Notes: generated by a model from the letters alone, not told the origin. Positions 1 to 6,334 are shown, counted from the first letter of the stretch. The stretch: 10,794 nucleotides of DNA from JBLHUT01 sp047629975 (GCA_047629975.1 JBLHUT010000108.1:1-10794); one strand, 5' to 3'. A program made the numbers and translations.

Positions 1-70
1 CGGCACAGGCGCGTGCCTGCATCCGGGCGGGGATTTCCTCGGACAGGAGTTCAATCAGAAGATCGGGCAT
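1..70 (-). CDS. glyS: Glycyl-tRNA synthetase beta subunit, N-terminal fragment
   Basis: This is the start of the beta subunit of bacterial alpha2beta2 glycyl-tRNA synthetase, which binds tRNA-Gly and works with GlyQ in the cytoplasm. Only the first 23 codons lie in the window; the rest runs off the left edge. The translation begins MPDLLIELLSEEIPARMQAR, which matches the characteristic GlyS N-terminus (the LLxELxxEEIPARM pattern). The ATG (positions 70-68) directly abuts the TAA of the preceding gene. An AAGGA ribosome binding site lies about 9 nt upstream, inside the end of that gene. The order glyQ - small gene - glyS on one strand indicates a single operon and probable translational coupling. 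The identification is made from sequence plus position; the catalytic body is not visible. Confidence 0.93.
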   Translation of the reverse strand, partial: MPDLLIELLSEEIPARMQARACA

Positions 71-598
71 TTATTGTGTTCCTTCCCGCGGGGGGCATCC
101 TTGGGGGGCGGGCTTGCCATCGAAAACCTGCTCGCCACACGCGTTGATCTGGTGCCAGACATAGCCGCGCCCTTGCGCGTCGATGGCCACCACACGGTCG
201 ATGCCGTAAACAACGTTCGCCTCGCCGAGAAACGGCAGCATGTCGCCACGCGCAAGGGCATCGCCAATACCGTCGGCGTCAAAGCATTCGAACCAGCCCG
301 GTCCGGTCAGCGGCTCGGCCTCGGGGTAGTCGACATAGGTCTCGGACAGCATCGCCTGGCTCATTTGTGTGGAAAAGCATGCCCGGTAACGGATCGGAGA
401 GGATCCTGCGTCAATTGCCGTGATCCCCGTGGCAAGGATAGGCTCGGGGGTGCCTGTACTCAGCGATGTCAACGCCACACCGCGTTGTTGGGCATCCGAG
501 ATTTCGGTGTAATACCCGTAAACCTGAAAATAATAAATTCCCGCGCCGACGGCCAAAGCAATGAGCATGATCGCAATCCCTACAATTTTACCGCTCAT
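71..598 (-). CDS. Small membrane-anchored protein between glyQ and glyS (DUF6446-like)
   Basis: This 175-aa protein has no known function. It resembles what I recall as the DUF6446 family of Rhodobacterales, a recognition made from memory. The N-terminus has one hydrophobic segment (about residues 5-24) preceded by a short basic tip, suggesting a bitopic inner-membrane protein with the bulk in the periplasm. The remaining ~145 residues contain four cysteines (74, 105, 154, 168), enough for two disulfides; this pairing is inference. The C-terminus is proline-rich (PAPQGCPP). The ATG overlaps the glyQ TGA as ATGA, with GGAG 9 nt upstream. The TAA stop abuts the glyS ATG. Such tight packing between two subunits of one enzyme means the gene is co-expressed with them, but nothing in the protein looks like a tRNA or synthetase partner domain. 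Confidence 0.85.
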   Translation of the reverse strand: MSGKIVGIAIMLIALAVGAGIYYFQVYGYYTEISDAQQRGVALTSLSTGTPEPILATGITAIDAGSSPIRYRACFSTQMSQAMLSETYVDYPEAEPLTGPGWFECFDADGIGDALARGDMLPFLGEANVVYGIDRVVAIDAQGRGYVWHQINACGEQVFDGKPAPQGCPPREGTQ

Positions 599-1569
599 GA
601 TTGGTCACTCCATCCACCGGCTTCGGTGCGGATATAGGCGTCCACACACAGCTTCGCCAAATTACGCACCCGCCCGATATAGGCCTGCCGCTCGGTCACC
701 GAAATGACGCCGCGCGCATCCAGCAGGTTGAACAGATGGCTGGCCTTGATGCACTGGTCATAAGCGGGGTGCACCATGATAATCCGGCGTCCTGTCTTGG
801 GGTCGGTGTCGGGCGCTTCGAGAATGCGCGCACATTCTGCTTCGGCATCCACGAAATGCTGCAACAATGTCGCGGTGTCGGCCTGATCAAAGTTCCAGCG
901 GCTGTATTCCTGCTCGGTTTGCAGGAACACGTCGCCATAGCTCAGTGCGATGGGCGCATCGGGGTCATTATAGGGCATGTCCATCACATGATCCACGCCC
1001 AGCACGTACATCGCAAGGCGTTCCAACCCATAAGTCAACTCTCCGGAGACAGGGTGGCAATCATGTCCGCCAACCTGTTGGAAATAGGTGAACTGGCTCA
1101 CTTCCATGCCGTCACACCAAACCTCCCAGCCAAGCCCCCACGCGCCCAGCGTCGGGCTTTCCCAATCATCTTCGACAAAGCGGATGTCGTGCAGGTTCAT
1201 GTCGATCCCGATCGCCGCCAGCGAGCCAAGGTAAAGGTCCTGCAAATCAGGCGGGGACGGTTTGATCAGAACCTGGAACTGGTAATAATGCTGCAAACGG
1301 TTCGGGTTTTCACCGTATCGTCCGTCGGTCGGGCGGCGCGACGGCTGCACATAGGCCGCAGCCCACGGGCGCGTGCCAAGCGAGCGCAACGTCGTGCCCG
1401 GATGAAAGGTTCCCGCCCCCACTTCCATGTCATAGGGTTGCAACACGGCGCAGCCCTTGGCGGCCCAGTAGCTTTGCAACCGCAACAGGATTTCCTGAAA
1501 GCTGCGCGGTGCAGCCATCGTTACTGCTGTGGGATCGAAGCGTTGAGCCTGTGCGTGCGGTTGTACCAT
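595..1569 (-). CDS. glyQ: Glycyl-tRNA synthetase alpha subunit
   Basis: This is the catalytic alpha subunit of alpha2beta2 glycyl-tRNA synthetase, a class II enzyme that forms glycyl-adenylate and charges tRNA-Gly in the cytoplasm. Family hallmarks are clear: SFQEILLRLQSYW near residues 23-35, the GAGTFHPGTTLR block (51-62), motif 2 RYGENPNRLQHYYQFQ (84-99), and motif 3 GLERLAMYVLGV (181-192). At 324 aa it is slightly longer than the usual ~300-310. The extra length is N-terminal. The start at 1569 is supported by GGAGG with 7 nt spacing, while an internal ATG at 1518 (MAAPRSFQE) gives a more typical N-terminus but has no clear Shine-Dalgarno. A candidate promoter lies 31 bp upstream. It is the first gene of the glyQ - membrane protein - glyS operon, with a 4-bp overlap into the next gene. 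Confidence 0.97.
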   Translation of the reverse strand: MVQPHAQAQRFDPTAVTMAAPRSFQEILLRLQSYWAAKGCAVLQPYDMEVGAGTFHPGTTLRSLGTRPWAAAYVQPSRRPTDGRYGENPNRLQHYYQFQVLIKPSPPDLQDLYLGSLAAIGIDMNLHDIRFVEDDWESPTLGAWGLGWEVWCDGMEVSQFTYFQQVGGHDCHPVSGELTYGLERLAMYVLGVDHVMDMPYNDPDAPIALSYGDVFLQTEQEYSRWNFDQADTATLLQHFVDAEAECARILEAPDTDPKTGRRIIMVHPAYDQCIKASHLFNLLDARGVISVTERQAYIGRVRNLAKLCVDAYIRTEAGGWSDQS

Positions 1570-1599
1570 TTCCGGGCCTCCGTTGATGCCGACGCGCGT

Positions 1600-1628
1600 G
1601 TCTTAGGCAAGGGGCGCGGCAGGGTCAA
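1600..1628 (-). promoter_or_regulatory. Candidate sigma70 promoter of the glyQ operon
   Basis: Reading the minus strand, TTGACC (1628-1623; 5/6 to consensus) is followed after exactly 17 nt by TAAGAC (1605-1600). This would place the transcription start near 1593, giving a leader of about 24 nt that holds the GGAGG site. The -10 lacks the usual T at its last position. Weak -10 elements of this kind are reported to be common in Rhodobacter, where CarD assists initiation. Assignment is by inspection only. Confidence 0.45.
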
Positions 1629-1698
1629 TGCGTGCACGGGGTTTGTGCGGCTTGTAGCAGGGGTGCGCTGCGGTAATCGGGTTGATGTAACGGTCTTG

Positions 1699-1707
1699 TG
1701 CTATTTT
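1699..1707 (+). promoter_or_regulatory. Possible extended -10 element upstream of the pseudoprotease gene
   Basis: TGC-TATTTT (1699-1707) fits an extended -10 (TGnTATAAT with the three most important positions kept). There is no good -35 at 16-18 nt; TTGATG at 1682-1687 is too close, at 14 nt. A transcription start near 1714 would give a ~120-nt leader to the TTG at 1836. A second weak possibility is CTGACC (1754-1759) with TTTATA (1777-1782) at 17 nt. Neither is convincing. The 1570-1835 gap otherwise shows no gene. Confidence 0.25.
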
Positions 1708-1835
1708 CGAAACGCTTGCCGGCAGATATTCAAAAAACGGGTGCGTCTGGCATCTGACCTGTTATTCTCGCGCGGATTTATAGAGCGTCGCGACCGGTTG
1801 CGGTTCGAACAGGGCGCGGAGTTGGAGAATTTGCT

Positions 1836-3614
1836 TTGAAACGTTTGTATTTCTTTTTCTGGGTTGTGGTTGCATCTCTTTCGGGGGGCATTAGCATCGT
1901 GGGGGCTGCACGTGCCCAGGAGCAGGTCTGGGTCCAGATCGAGGCCAGACCGACGCTTGAGCAGGCCGAGGTGCGCGCACGTACCTATGCAGAGGCCTTT
2001 GCGAATGTGAACGGGTTCCGGATGGGATCGGGCTGGTATGCGATTGCGCTGGGCCCTTATTCGCGCGCTGCCGCCGAAAGCGAGTTGCAGGTCCTGCGTG
2101 CCAACCGTTTGGTGGCGCAAGACAGCTTTATCGCCTTTGGTGATCTTTACCGGCAAAAATTCTGGCCACAAGATGCGGCCAACCGCACGATCGAGCCTGT
2201 CTCGGTTGCGCCACTTGGCCAGCAAGACGGGGCGCAAGTGCCGATCAGTCAAACCCTTCCCGAGCCCGAGACGATTGTCGCCCCGCGCGAAGAGACCGAG
2301 CGCGAGGCCCGTCAGAGCGAGCGCACGCTGACCGAGCGTGAACGCAAGCTCTTGCAGGAAGCGATGCAATGGGAGGGATTCTATGCCGCCGCAATCGACG
2401 GTGACTTTGGTGCTGGAACACGCCGTGCCATGGCCAGTTACCAAGCTTCAAAAGGGTACGATGCGACCGGCGTGTTGACAACGCGGCAGCGCGACGAACT
2501 GGTGTCGTCCTACCGCGCCGTTTTCGCTGCGTTGGGGCTTGAAGTGGTGTACGACCCGATTGCGGGGATCGAGATGTTGCTGCCCATGGGCATGATCGCG
2601 CGCGACCGCGAAGATCCGCCGTTCGTGCGCTACACCAGCACAACCGACAAAGGCATCGAGGTGCTTTTGATCTCGCAGCAAGGCGATCAGGGCACGCTGT
2701 CGGGTCTTTACGATATTATGCAAACGCTGGAAATTGTTCCGCCAAATGGTGCACGCTCGCGCAGTGCGCGGTCTTTTGTACTGAGCGGACAGGACAACAC
2801 GCGCCAGTCTGTGACTTTTGCGCAGCTTTCCGATGGTCATGTCAAAGGCTACACACTGGTCTGGACGCCGCGGGATGCGGCCTTGATGGAGCGGATCGAG
2901 GCGCGGATGCGCGCCAGTTTCCGCACGGTGCCAGAGGTGGTTCTGCCCGATCTGGCGGGGGACGGTCTGGACCAGCAGATCGACCTGATGGCCGGTCTTC
3001 GTGTGCGGCGTCCCGAAATCTCCCGTTCGGGGGTTTTTGTCGACGGGGCAGGGGCGGTTCTGACGACGACGCAGATTGCGGGCCGTTGCGAGCGGCTGAC
3101 CCTTGCGCAGTCTTACGAGGCTGAAATCGTGGCCCGTCAGGACGCGCTTGGTCTGGTTCTGTTGCGCCCCAAAGAGCGGCTTGCGCCGGTGGGTGTTGCG
3201 GCATTTGGCGCAGCCTTGCCACGGTTGAAATCCGATATTGCGGTCGCGGGTTTCTCCTACGAAGACGTTCTGGAGTCGCCGTCGGTGACGTTCGGCACCC
3301 TTGCCGATGTTCGCGGACTGAACGGCGAAGAGAGCGTCCGGCGGCTTGATGTGGCGGCTTTGCCCGGCGATGCAGGCGGGCCGGTTTTCGACGCAACCGG
3401 GGCCGTGATCGGCCTGTTGCAACCGCGGCTGGACCAAGGCGGGCGCAGTCTGCCCCAAGGCGTCAGTTTTGCGGTTGGCGTGCCCGGGATTACGACCTTT
3501 TTGTCCGGTGCGGGTGTTGTGGCCCGCTCGGCGCCGCAGGACGCCGTGATCGCGCCAGAGGACCTTGAGACGCTGGCAGGCGGCATGACCGTTCTGGTCA
3601 GTTGCTGGAACTGA
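1836..3614 (+). CDS. Secreted SPOR / peptidoglycan-binding / trypsin-fold protein, apparently a pseudoprotease
   Basis: The 592-aa product is predicted to be exported. A signal peptide covers about residues 1-27 (basic MKR, hydrophobic core, cleavage after AARA). Next come a SPOR-like domain (31-102), a charged linker, a PG_binding_1-like domain (about 163-226, with IDGDFGAGTRRAM), a middle region of unknown fold (about 230-365), and a C-terminal trypsin-like domain (about 380-560). The first two domains suggest binding to septal or denuded glycan in the periplasm. The trypsin domain keeps its framework, but the catalytic positions look lost: the His of the usual TxAH motif is Gln413 (TTTQIAG), the Asp of DLALLR is Gly439 (GLVLLR), and the Ser of GNSGGP is Ala513 (GDAGGP). 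A binding or scaffolding role is therefore more likely than proteolysis. The start is TTG at 1836, chosen because GGAG lies 8 nt upstream, the signal peptide begins there, and no ATG or GTG fits. The FMN-binding gene follows after 10 nt, so the two are probably co-transcribed. Confidence 0.9.
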   Translation: MKRLYFFFWVVVASLSGGISIVGAARAQEQVWVQIEARPTLEQAEVRARTYAEAFANVNGFRMGSGWYAIALGPYSRAAAESELQVLRANRLVAQDSFIAFGDLYRQKFWPQDAANRTIEPVSVAPLGQQDGAQVPISQTLPEPETIVAPREETEREARQSERTLTERERKLLQEAMQWEGFYAAAIDGDFGAGTRRAMASYQASKGYDATGVLTTRQRDELVSSYRAVFAALGLEVVYDPIAGIEMLLPMGMIARDREDPPFVRYTSTTDKGIEVLLISQQGDQGTLSGLYDIMQTLEIVPPNGARSRSARSFVLSGQDNTRQSVTFAQLSDGHVKGYTLVWTPRDAALMERIEARMRASFRTVPEVVLPDLAGDGLDQQIDLMAGLRVRRPEISRSGVFVDGAGAVLTTTQIAGRCERLTLAQSYEAEIVARQDALGLVLLRPKERLAPVGVAAFGAALPRLKSDIAVAGFSYEDVLESPSVTFGTLADVRGLNGEESVRRLDVAALPGDAGGPVFDATGAVIGLLQPRLDQGGRSLPQGVSFAVGVPGITTFLSGAGVVARSAPQDAVIAPEDLETLAGGMTVLVSCWN

Positions 3615-3624
3615 GCCTGAGGGC

Positions 3625-4119
3625 ATGACAAAGCTCCCTTCGGGACTCCGCGTGACGGACGCGGCGGCGCGCGGGATGGCGCGCGATCTGATCAGTGCGG
3701 CGCGCTTTGGGGCTTTGGCGGTTCTGTCGCCTGAAACGGGGCGCCCTGTGGTCAGCCGTGTGGCGATTGCCACCACGCCGCAGGGTGCGCTGCTGACGCT
3801 GGTCAGTGATTTGTCCGGTCACACGGCGGCGTTGCGCCGCGACCCGCGGTGCTCTGTGCTGGTGGGCGAGCCTGCACAGCGTGGTGACCCGTTGACCCAT
3901 CCGCGCCTGACACTCGAGGCGGACGCCTGTTTTATCCGCAAGGGGGATGCAGGGTATCAGGCCCTGCGCGATCATTACCTGAAACACCGGCCCAAGGCGG
4001 GCCTTTACATCGATTTTATGGATTTTTCATTCGTGCGCTTCGATGTGACCCGTGCGCATTTGAACGGCGGCTTTGGAAAGGCGTTTGTGTTGTCGCCTGA
4101 TGACTTGATGCAGGACTAA
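3625..4119 (+). CDS. FMN-binding split-barrel protein (pyridoxamine 5'-phosphate oxidase-related, HugZ-like)
   Basis: This 164-aa protein belongs to the PNPOx-like FMN-binding split-barrel superfamily. The pattern is closest to the short HugZ-type proteins: RFGALAVLSPETGRPVVSRV (about 27-46) as the first strands, SDLSGHTAALRRDPRCSVLV (61-80) in the usual flavin-contact region, HPRLTLEADA (92-101), and YIDFMDFSFVRFDVTRAHLNGGFGKAF near the end. It lacks the C-terminal DUF2470 domain of full HugZ heme-degrading proteins, so heme oxygenation should not be assumed; the substrate is unknown. No signal peptide is seen, so it is cytoplasmic, unlike the product of the gene 10 nt upstream. The start codon has GAGGG only 1 nt upstream, a poor spacing, so translation may depend on coupling to the upstream gene. 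A later ATG at 3676 would remove the first structural segment. Confidence 0.88.
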   Translation: MTKLPSGLRVTDAAARGMARDLISAARFGALAVLSPETGRPVVSRVAIATTPQGALLTLVSDLSGHTAALRRDPRCSVLVGEPAQRGDPLTHPRLTLEADACFIRKGDAGYQALRDHYLKHRPKAGLYIDFMDFSFVRFDVTRAHLNGGFGKAFVLSPDDLMQD

Positions 4120-4129
4120 GGCACGTGCC
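4120..4129. repeat. Perfect 10-bp palindrome between convergent stops
   Basis: GGCACGTGCC begins right after the TAA of the FMN-binding gene and fills most of the 18-bp gap to the TGA of the convergent DUF4864-like gene. It has no room for a hairpin loop and no T-run, so it is not an obvious intrinsic terminator. No other terminator for either gene is visible here. Confidence 0.35.
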
Positions 4130-4137
4130 GGGGCAGG

Positions 4138-4554
4138 TCACGCCCCCAGCTGTGGCTGCCGCAACACTTGTACGCCGTTGATCTGCCATCCGTCGGGGGC
4201 TGCGATCATCTCGTATTCAAGCACGTGCATCCGGCCGGCCTGATCGGTGATGATCACCTTCTGGAAAATAGCGTCCCCTTGGGCGCGGGTGTCGCCATAA
4301 GTGACATCGGAGGGGCGCCACACCATCGGATAGCCTTGTTGCACCATCATGCCGAATGTATCGGGCCCGCCGAACATGCGTTTGATCATCGGGGACGCAA
4401 AGGTATAGGCCCGCGCAAAGTCGTCTTGTCCGAAGGCGTCAAGCTGGTTTTGGATGACCCCTGTCACCGCCTGTTTCGGCAGGTCCTGCGCGTGAACGGC
4501 GGCTGGAAAAGCAAGCGCCCACGTCAGGGCGAGGGCGGTTAAAAACGGTTTCAT
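4138..4554 (-). CDS. Exported DUF4864-like protein
   Basis: The 138-aa product has a clear signal peptide (MKPFLTALALTWALAFPAAV, cleavage near AHA-QD at residue 22), so it should be periplasmic. The mature part has the pattern I associate with DUF4864: VIQNQLDAFGQDDFARAYTF (33-52), ASPMIKRMFGGPDTFGMMV (53-71), and a beta-rich C-terminus (IFQKVIITDQAGRMHVLEYE). This resembles small SnoaL/NTF2-like alpha+beta proteins; no catalytic residues can be named and the function is unknown. The ATG at 4554 is chosen over an in-frame GTG at 4581, because GGAG sits 9 nt upstream of the ATG and it starts directly at a signal peptide. The gene follows lysS on the same strand after 89 bp. It appears to have its own promoter overlain by a perfect inverted repeat, which suggests separate regulation. 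Confidence 0.85.
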   Translation of the reverse strand: MKPFLTALALTWALAFPAAVHAQDLPKQAVTGVIQNQLDAFGQDDFARAYTFASPMIKRMFGGPDTFGMMVQQGYPMVWRPSDVTYGDTRAQGDAIFQKVIITDQAGRMHVLEYEMIAAPDGWQINGVQVLRQPQLGA

Positions 4555-4565
4555 CTGGCACGGCT

Positions 4566-4601
4566 CCTGTTGCAATGGCACAAAAGTAGCATTGCAACAG
4601 G
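4566..4601. repeat. Perfect 12-bp inverted repeat around the promoter of the DUF4864-like gene
   Basis: CCTGTTGCAATG (4566-4577) and CATTGCAACAGG (4590-4601) are exact reverse complements separated by 12 nt. Each arm contains the self-palindrome TTGCAA (4570-4575 and 4592-4597), with centres 22 bp apart, about two helical turns. The spacer holds the candidate -10 of the minus-strand promoter. The geometry fits a repressor operator better than a terminator, because neither strand has a T-run after the stem. If lysS transcripts read through, the same sequence would fold into a 12-bp hairpin that takes in part of the AGGAG ribosome binding site. Confidence 0.6.
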
Positions 4602-4610
4602 GCGCGTCAA
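4583..4610 (-). promoter_or_regulatory. Candidate sigma70 promoter of the DUF4864-like gene
   Basis: On the minus strand, TTGACG (4610-4605; 5/6) is followed after 16 nt by TACTTT (4588-4583), which keeps the three key -10 positions (T, A and final T). The transcription start would fall near 4576, inside the distal arm of the inverted repeat. One arm lies between -35 and -10 and the other lies over the start site, an arrangement typical of steric repression. Confidence 0.5.
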
Positions 4611-4643
4611 ATCACATTGGCGAAACCGGTGTGCCCCGGCGTG

Positions 4644-6224
4644 CTATTGCGCAAGATCACCGGCAAGGGCGGCATCAATCAGGCGGGCGGTTTCCTGCAC
4701 CCCGTAAAGTGCGATAAATCCGCCAAAACGGGGCCCCTGACTGGCCCCCAACAGCACCTCGTAGAGCGCCTTGAACCAGTCGCGCATCGGGTCAAAGCCG
4801 TGCGCGGTGCCAACGGCAAAGACCTCGGTCTGAAGCGCATCGGCATCAAGCCCGCCCGTCCAGCCGTGCAGGCGGGTCGACAGCTCGCCCAGTGCGGCGC
4901 GCTCGGTATCTGTCGGGTGGCGGTAGACTTTAGACGGCTTCACGAAGTCGTTGTAATAGCGCACAGCGAAACCGGCGGCTGCATCAAGGTCGGGATGTGT
5001 TTCGGCACGCGCGTCCGGCGCATAGCGGCGGATAAAGCCCCAAAGCTGGTCCTTGTCTTCTGCTCCGGCCACCGAGGCCAGATTGAGCAGCATCGCAAAC
5101 GGCACAACCATGTGGCTTTCGGGAACATCCGTCCCGTGGATGTGGAACACCGGATTGGACAGGCGCGCGGTGTCATCCTGTTTGGCATAGGCCTTGAGCT
5201 GCTGGTGATATTCATCGACCGCTTTTGGGATCACGTCGAAATGCATCCGTTTGGCGGTCTTCGGCTTTTGATACATGAAATACCCAAGGCTCTCGGTCGC
5301 CGCATAGGTCAGCCATTCGTCGATGGTCAGGCCGTTACCCTTGGATTTCGAGATTTTCTCGCCGTTTTCGTCCAGAAACAGTTCGTAGGTGAAATGCTCT
5401 GGCGGGCGGCCGCCAAGAACCTTGCAGATTGCGTCGTAAATCGGCGTGTTGGGGTTGTGATCCTTGCCGTACATCTCGAAATCCACGTCAAGCGCTGCCC
5501 AGCGGGCGCCAAAGTCGGGCTTCCACTGCAACTTCACGTTGCCACCGGTGACGGGCACGGTGCAATCGGTGCCGTCTTCGTCGGCAAAGGTAACCGTGCC
5601 GTTCTTTGCGTTGACCTCTTTCATTGGCACATAAAGCACGCGCCCCGAAATCGGAGAAATGGGCAAAAAGCATGAATAGGTCTCGCGGCGCTCGGGCCGC
5701 AGGGACTTGAGCATGATTTTCATGATGTCATCATACCGCGCAACGGCGCGTAACAGGATTTCGTCCATTTTGCCGGAAGTGTAATACTCCGTCGCACTTG
5801 CGAAATCGTATTCGAACCCGAACGTGTCAAGAAAACGCAGCAGCATCTTGTTGTTGTGATCCCCGAAACTGGGGTCTGTGCCGAAGGGGTCGGGCACGCT
5901 GGTCAGGGGTCTTTGCAGATGTTTGGCGAGTGCGACAGGGTCGGGCACGTTTTCAGGCACCTTGCGCATGCCGTCCATATCGTCGGAAAAGCACAACAGT
6001 TTCGTCGGGATGTCGGAAATGATCTCGAAGGCGCGCCGGACCATTGTCGTGCGCTGGACCTCGCCGAAGGTGCCGATGTGGGGCAAACCCGAGGGGCCGT
6101 AACCGGTCTCGAAGAGGACAAACCCTTTTTCAGGAGGTGATTTCTCGACGCGTTTCAACACGCGTCTTGCTTCTTCGAAGGGCCAGGCCTTTGAGGTGAG
6201 AGCAGCGTCGCGCAGGTTTGACAT
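4644..6224 (-). CDS. lysS: Lysyl-tRNA synthetase, class I
   Basis: This 526-aa enzyme charges tRNA-Lys with lysine in the cytoplasm. It is the class I (archaeal-type) form, not the class II LysS of E. coli. The Rossmann-fold signature HIGT (49-52) appears in GYGPSGLPHIGTFGEV, and the KMSKS-type loop is KISKSKG (290-296). Other class I LysRS features are the long insert after the first motif, including the FDT/DHNNK region (about 123-135), and the C-terminal alpha-helical cage domain. Length is normal for alphaproteobacterial class I LysRS. The ATG at 6224 has only a weak purine-rich site (AGAGA, 8 nt upstream). It is divergent from the TerB-like gene, with a 117-bp shared regulatory region. 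Downstream, 89 bp separate it from the DUF4864-like gene, and no clear lysS terminator is seen. Confidence 0.97.
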   Translation of the reverse strand: MSNLRDAALTSKAWPFEEARRVLKRVEKSPPEKGFVLFETGYGPSGLPHIGTFGEVQRTTMVRRAFEIISDIPTKLLCFSDDMDGMRKVPENVPDPVALAKHLQRPLTSVPDPFGTDPSFGDHNNKMLLRFLDTFGFEYDFASATEYYTSGKMDEILLRAVARYDDIMKIMLKSLRPERRETYSCFLPISPISGRVLYVPMKEVNAKNGTVTFADEDGTDCTVPVTGGNVKLQWKPDFGARWAALDVDFEMYGKDHNPNTPIYDAICKVLGGRPPEHFTYELFLDENGEKISKSKGNGLTIDEWLTYAATESLGYFMYQKPKTAKRMHFDVIPKAVDEYHQQLKAYAKQDDTARLSNPVFHIHGTDVPESHMVVPFAMLLNLASVAGAEDKDQLWGFIRRYAPDARAETHPDLDAAAGFAVRYYNDFVKPSKVYRHPTDTERAALGELSTRLHGWTGGLDADALQTEVFAVGTAHGFDPMRDWFKALYEVLLGASQGPRFGGFIALYGVQETARLIDAALAGDLAQ

Positions 6225-6274
6225 GTCGGAATTCTCTTGATGGGGCGCAGGGCCCCGTGCCCTGATCGCGCCGT

Positions 6275-6303
6275 TACCTATTGCGGTGCGGGGCTGGCGT
6301 CAA
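6275..6303 (-). promoter_or_regulatory. Candidate sigma70 promoter of lysS
   Basis: TTGACG (6303-6298 on the minus strand, 5/6) is followed after 17 nt by TAGGTA (6280-6275), a poor -10 that lacks the terminal T. The start would be near 6268, giving a ~44-nt leader. It directly abuts the proposed -10 of the divergent TerB-like gene, so the two polymerases would compete for the same ~30 bp. Confidence 0.4.
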
Positions 6304-6309
6304 TAAATA
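6281..6309 (+). promoter_or_regulatory. Candidate promoter of the TerB-like gene
   Basis: TTGCGG (6281-6286) is followed after 17 nt by TAAATA (6304-6309), within the only AT-rich patch of the intergenic region. The start would fall near 6316, some 11 nt before the strong ribosome binding site. Both boxes are only 3/6, so this is tentative. Confidence 0.35.
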
Positions 6310-6326
6310 TGCAGGCGAACCGATCC

Positions 6327-6334
6327 AAAGGAGG
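6327..6334 (+). promoter_or_regulatory. Strong ribosome binding site that fixes a GTG start
   Basis: AAAGGAGG is a full-strength Shine-Dalgarno sequence placed 7 nt before GTG at 6342. It decides the start of the TerB-like gene against the longer open frame beginning at 6237, which has no comparable site. Confidence 0.85.

Noticed and set aside
601..1839. 412-codon plus-strand open frame antisense to glyQ
   Set aside because: It lies wholly opposite glyQ, which has unmistakable motifs. Its translation is Arg/His/Gly-rich and resembles no family, and it has no ribosome binding site. Long antisense frames are expected in GC-rich DNA.
2448..3776. 442-codon minus-strand open frame antisense to the SPOR/trypsin-fold gene
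   Set aside because: The translation is Arg/Gln/His-rich with no domain pattern, while the opposite strand has a signal peptide and three recognisable domains.
3625..4119. Heme-degrading HugZ assignment
   Set aside because: The protein lacks the C-terminal DUF2470 domain, and no heme uptake genes are nearby. Only the broader FMN-binding split-barrel call is justified.
4617..5675. 352-codon plus-strand open frame antisense to lysS
   Set aside because: It is a shadow of the lysS reading frame; it lacks a start site and has no recognisable protein pattern.
6248..6264. CAGGGC/GCCCTG hairpin in the lysS leader
   Set aside because: Only 6 pairs with a 5-nt loop, not near the ribosome binding site and with no T-run. 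This is common by chance in GC-rich leaders.
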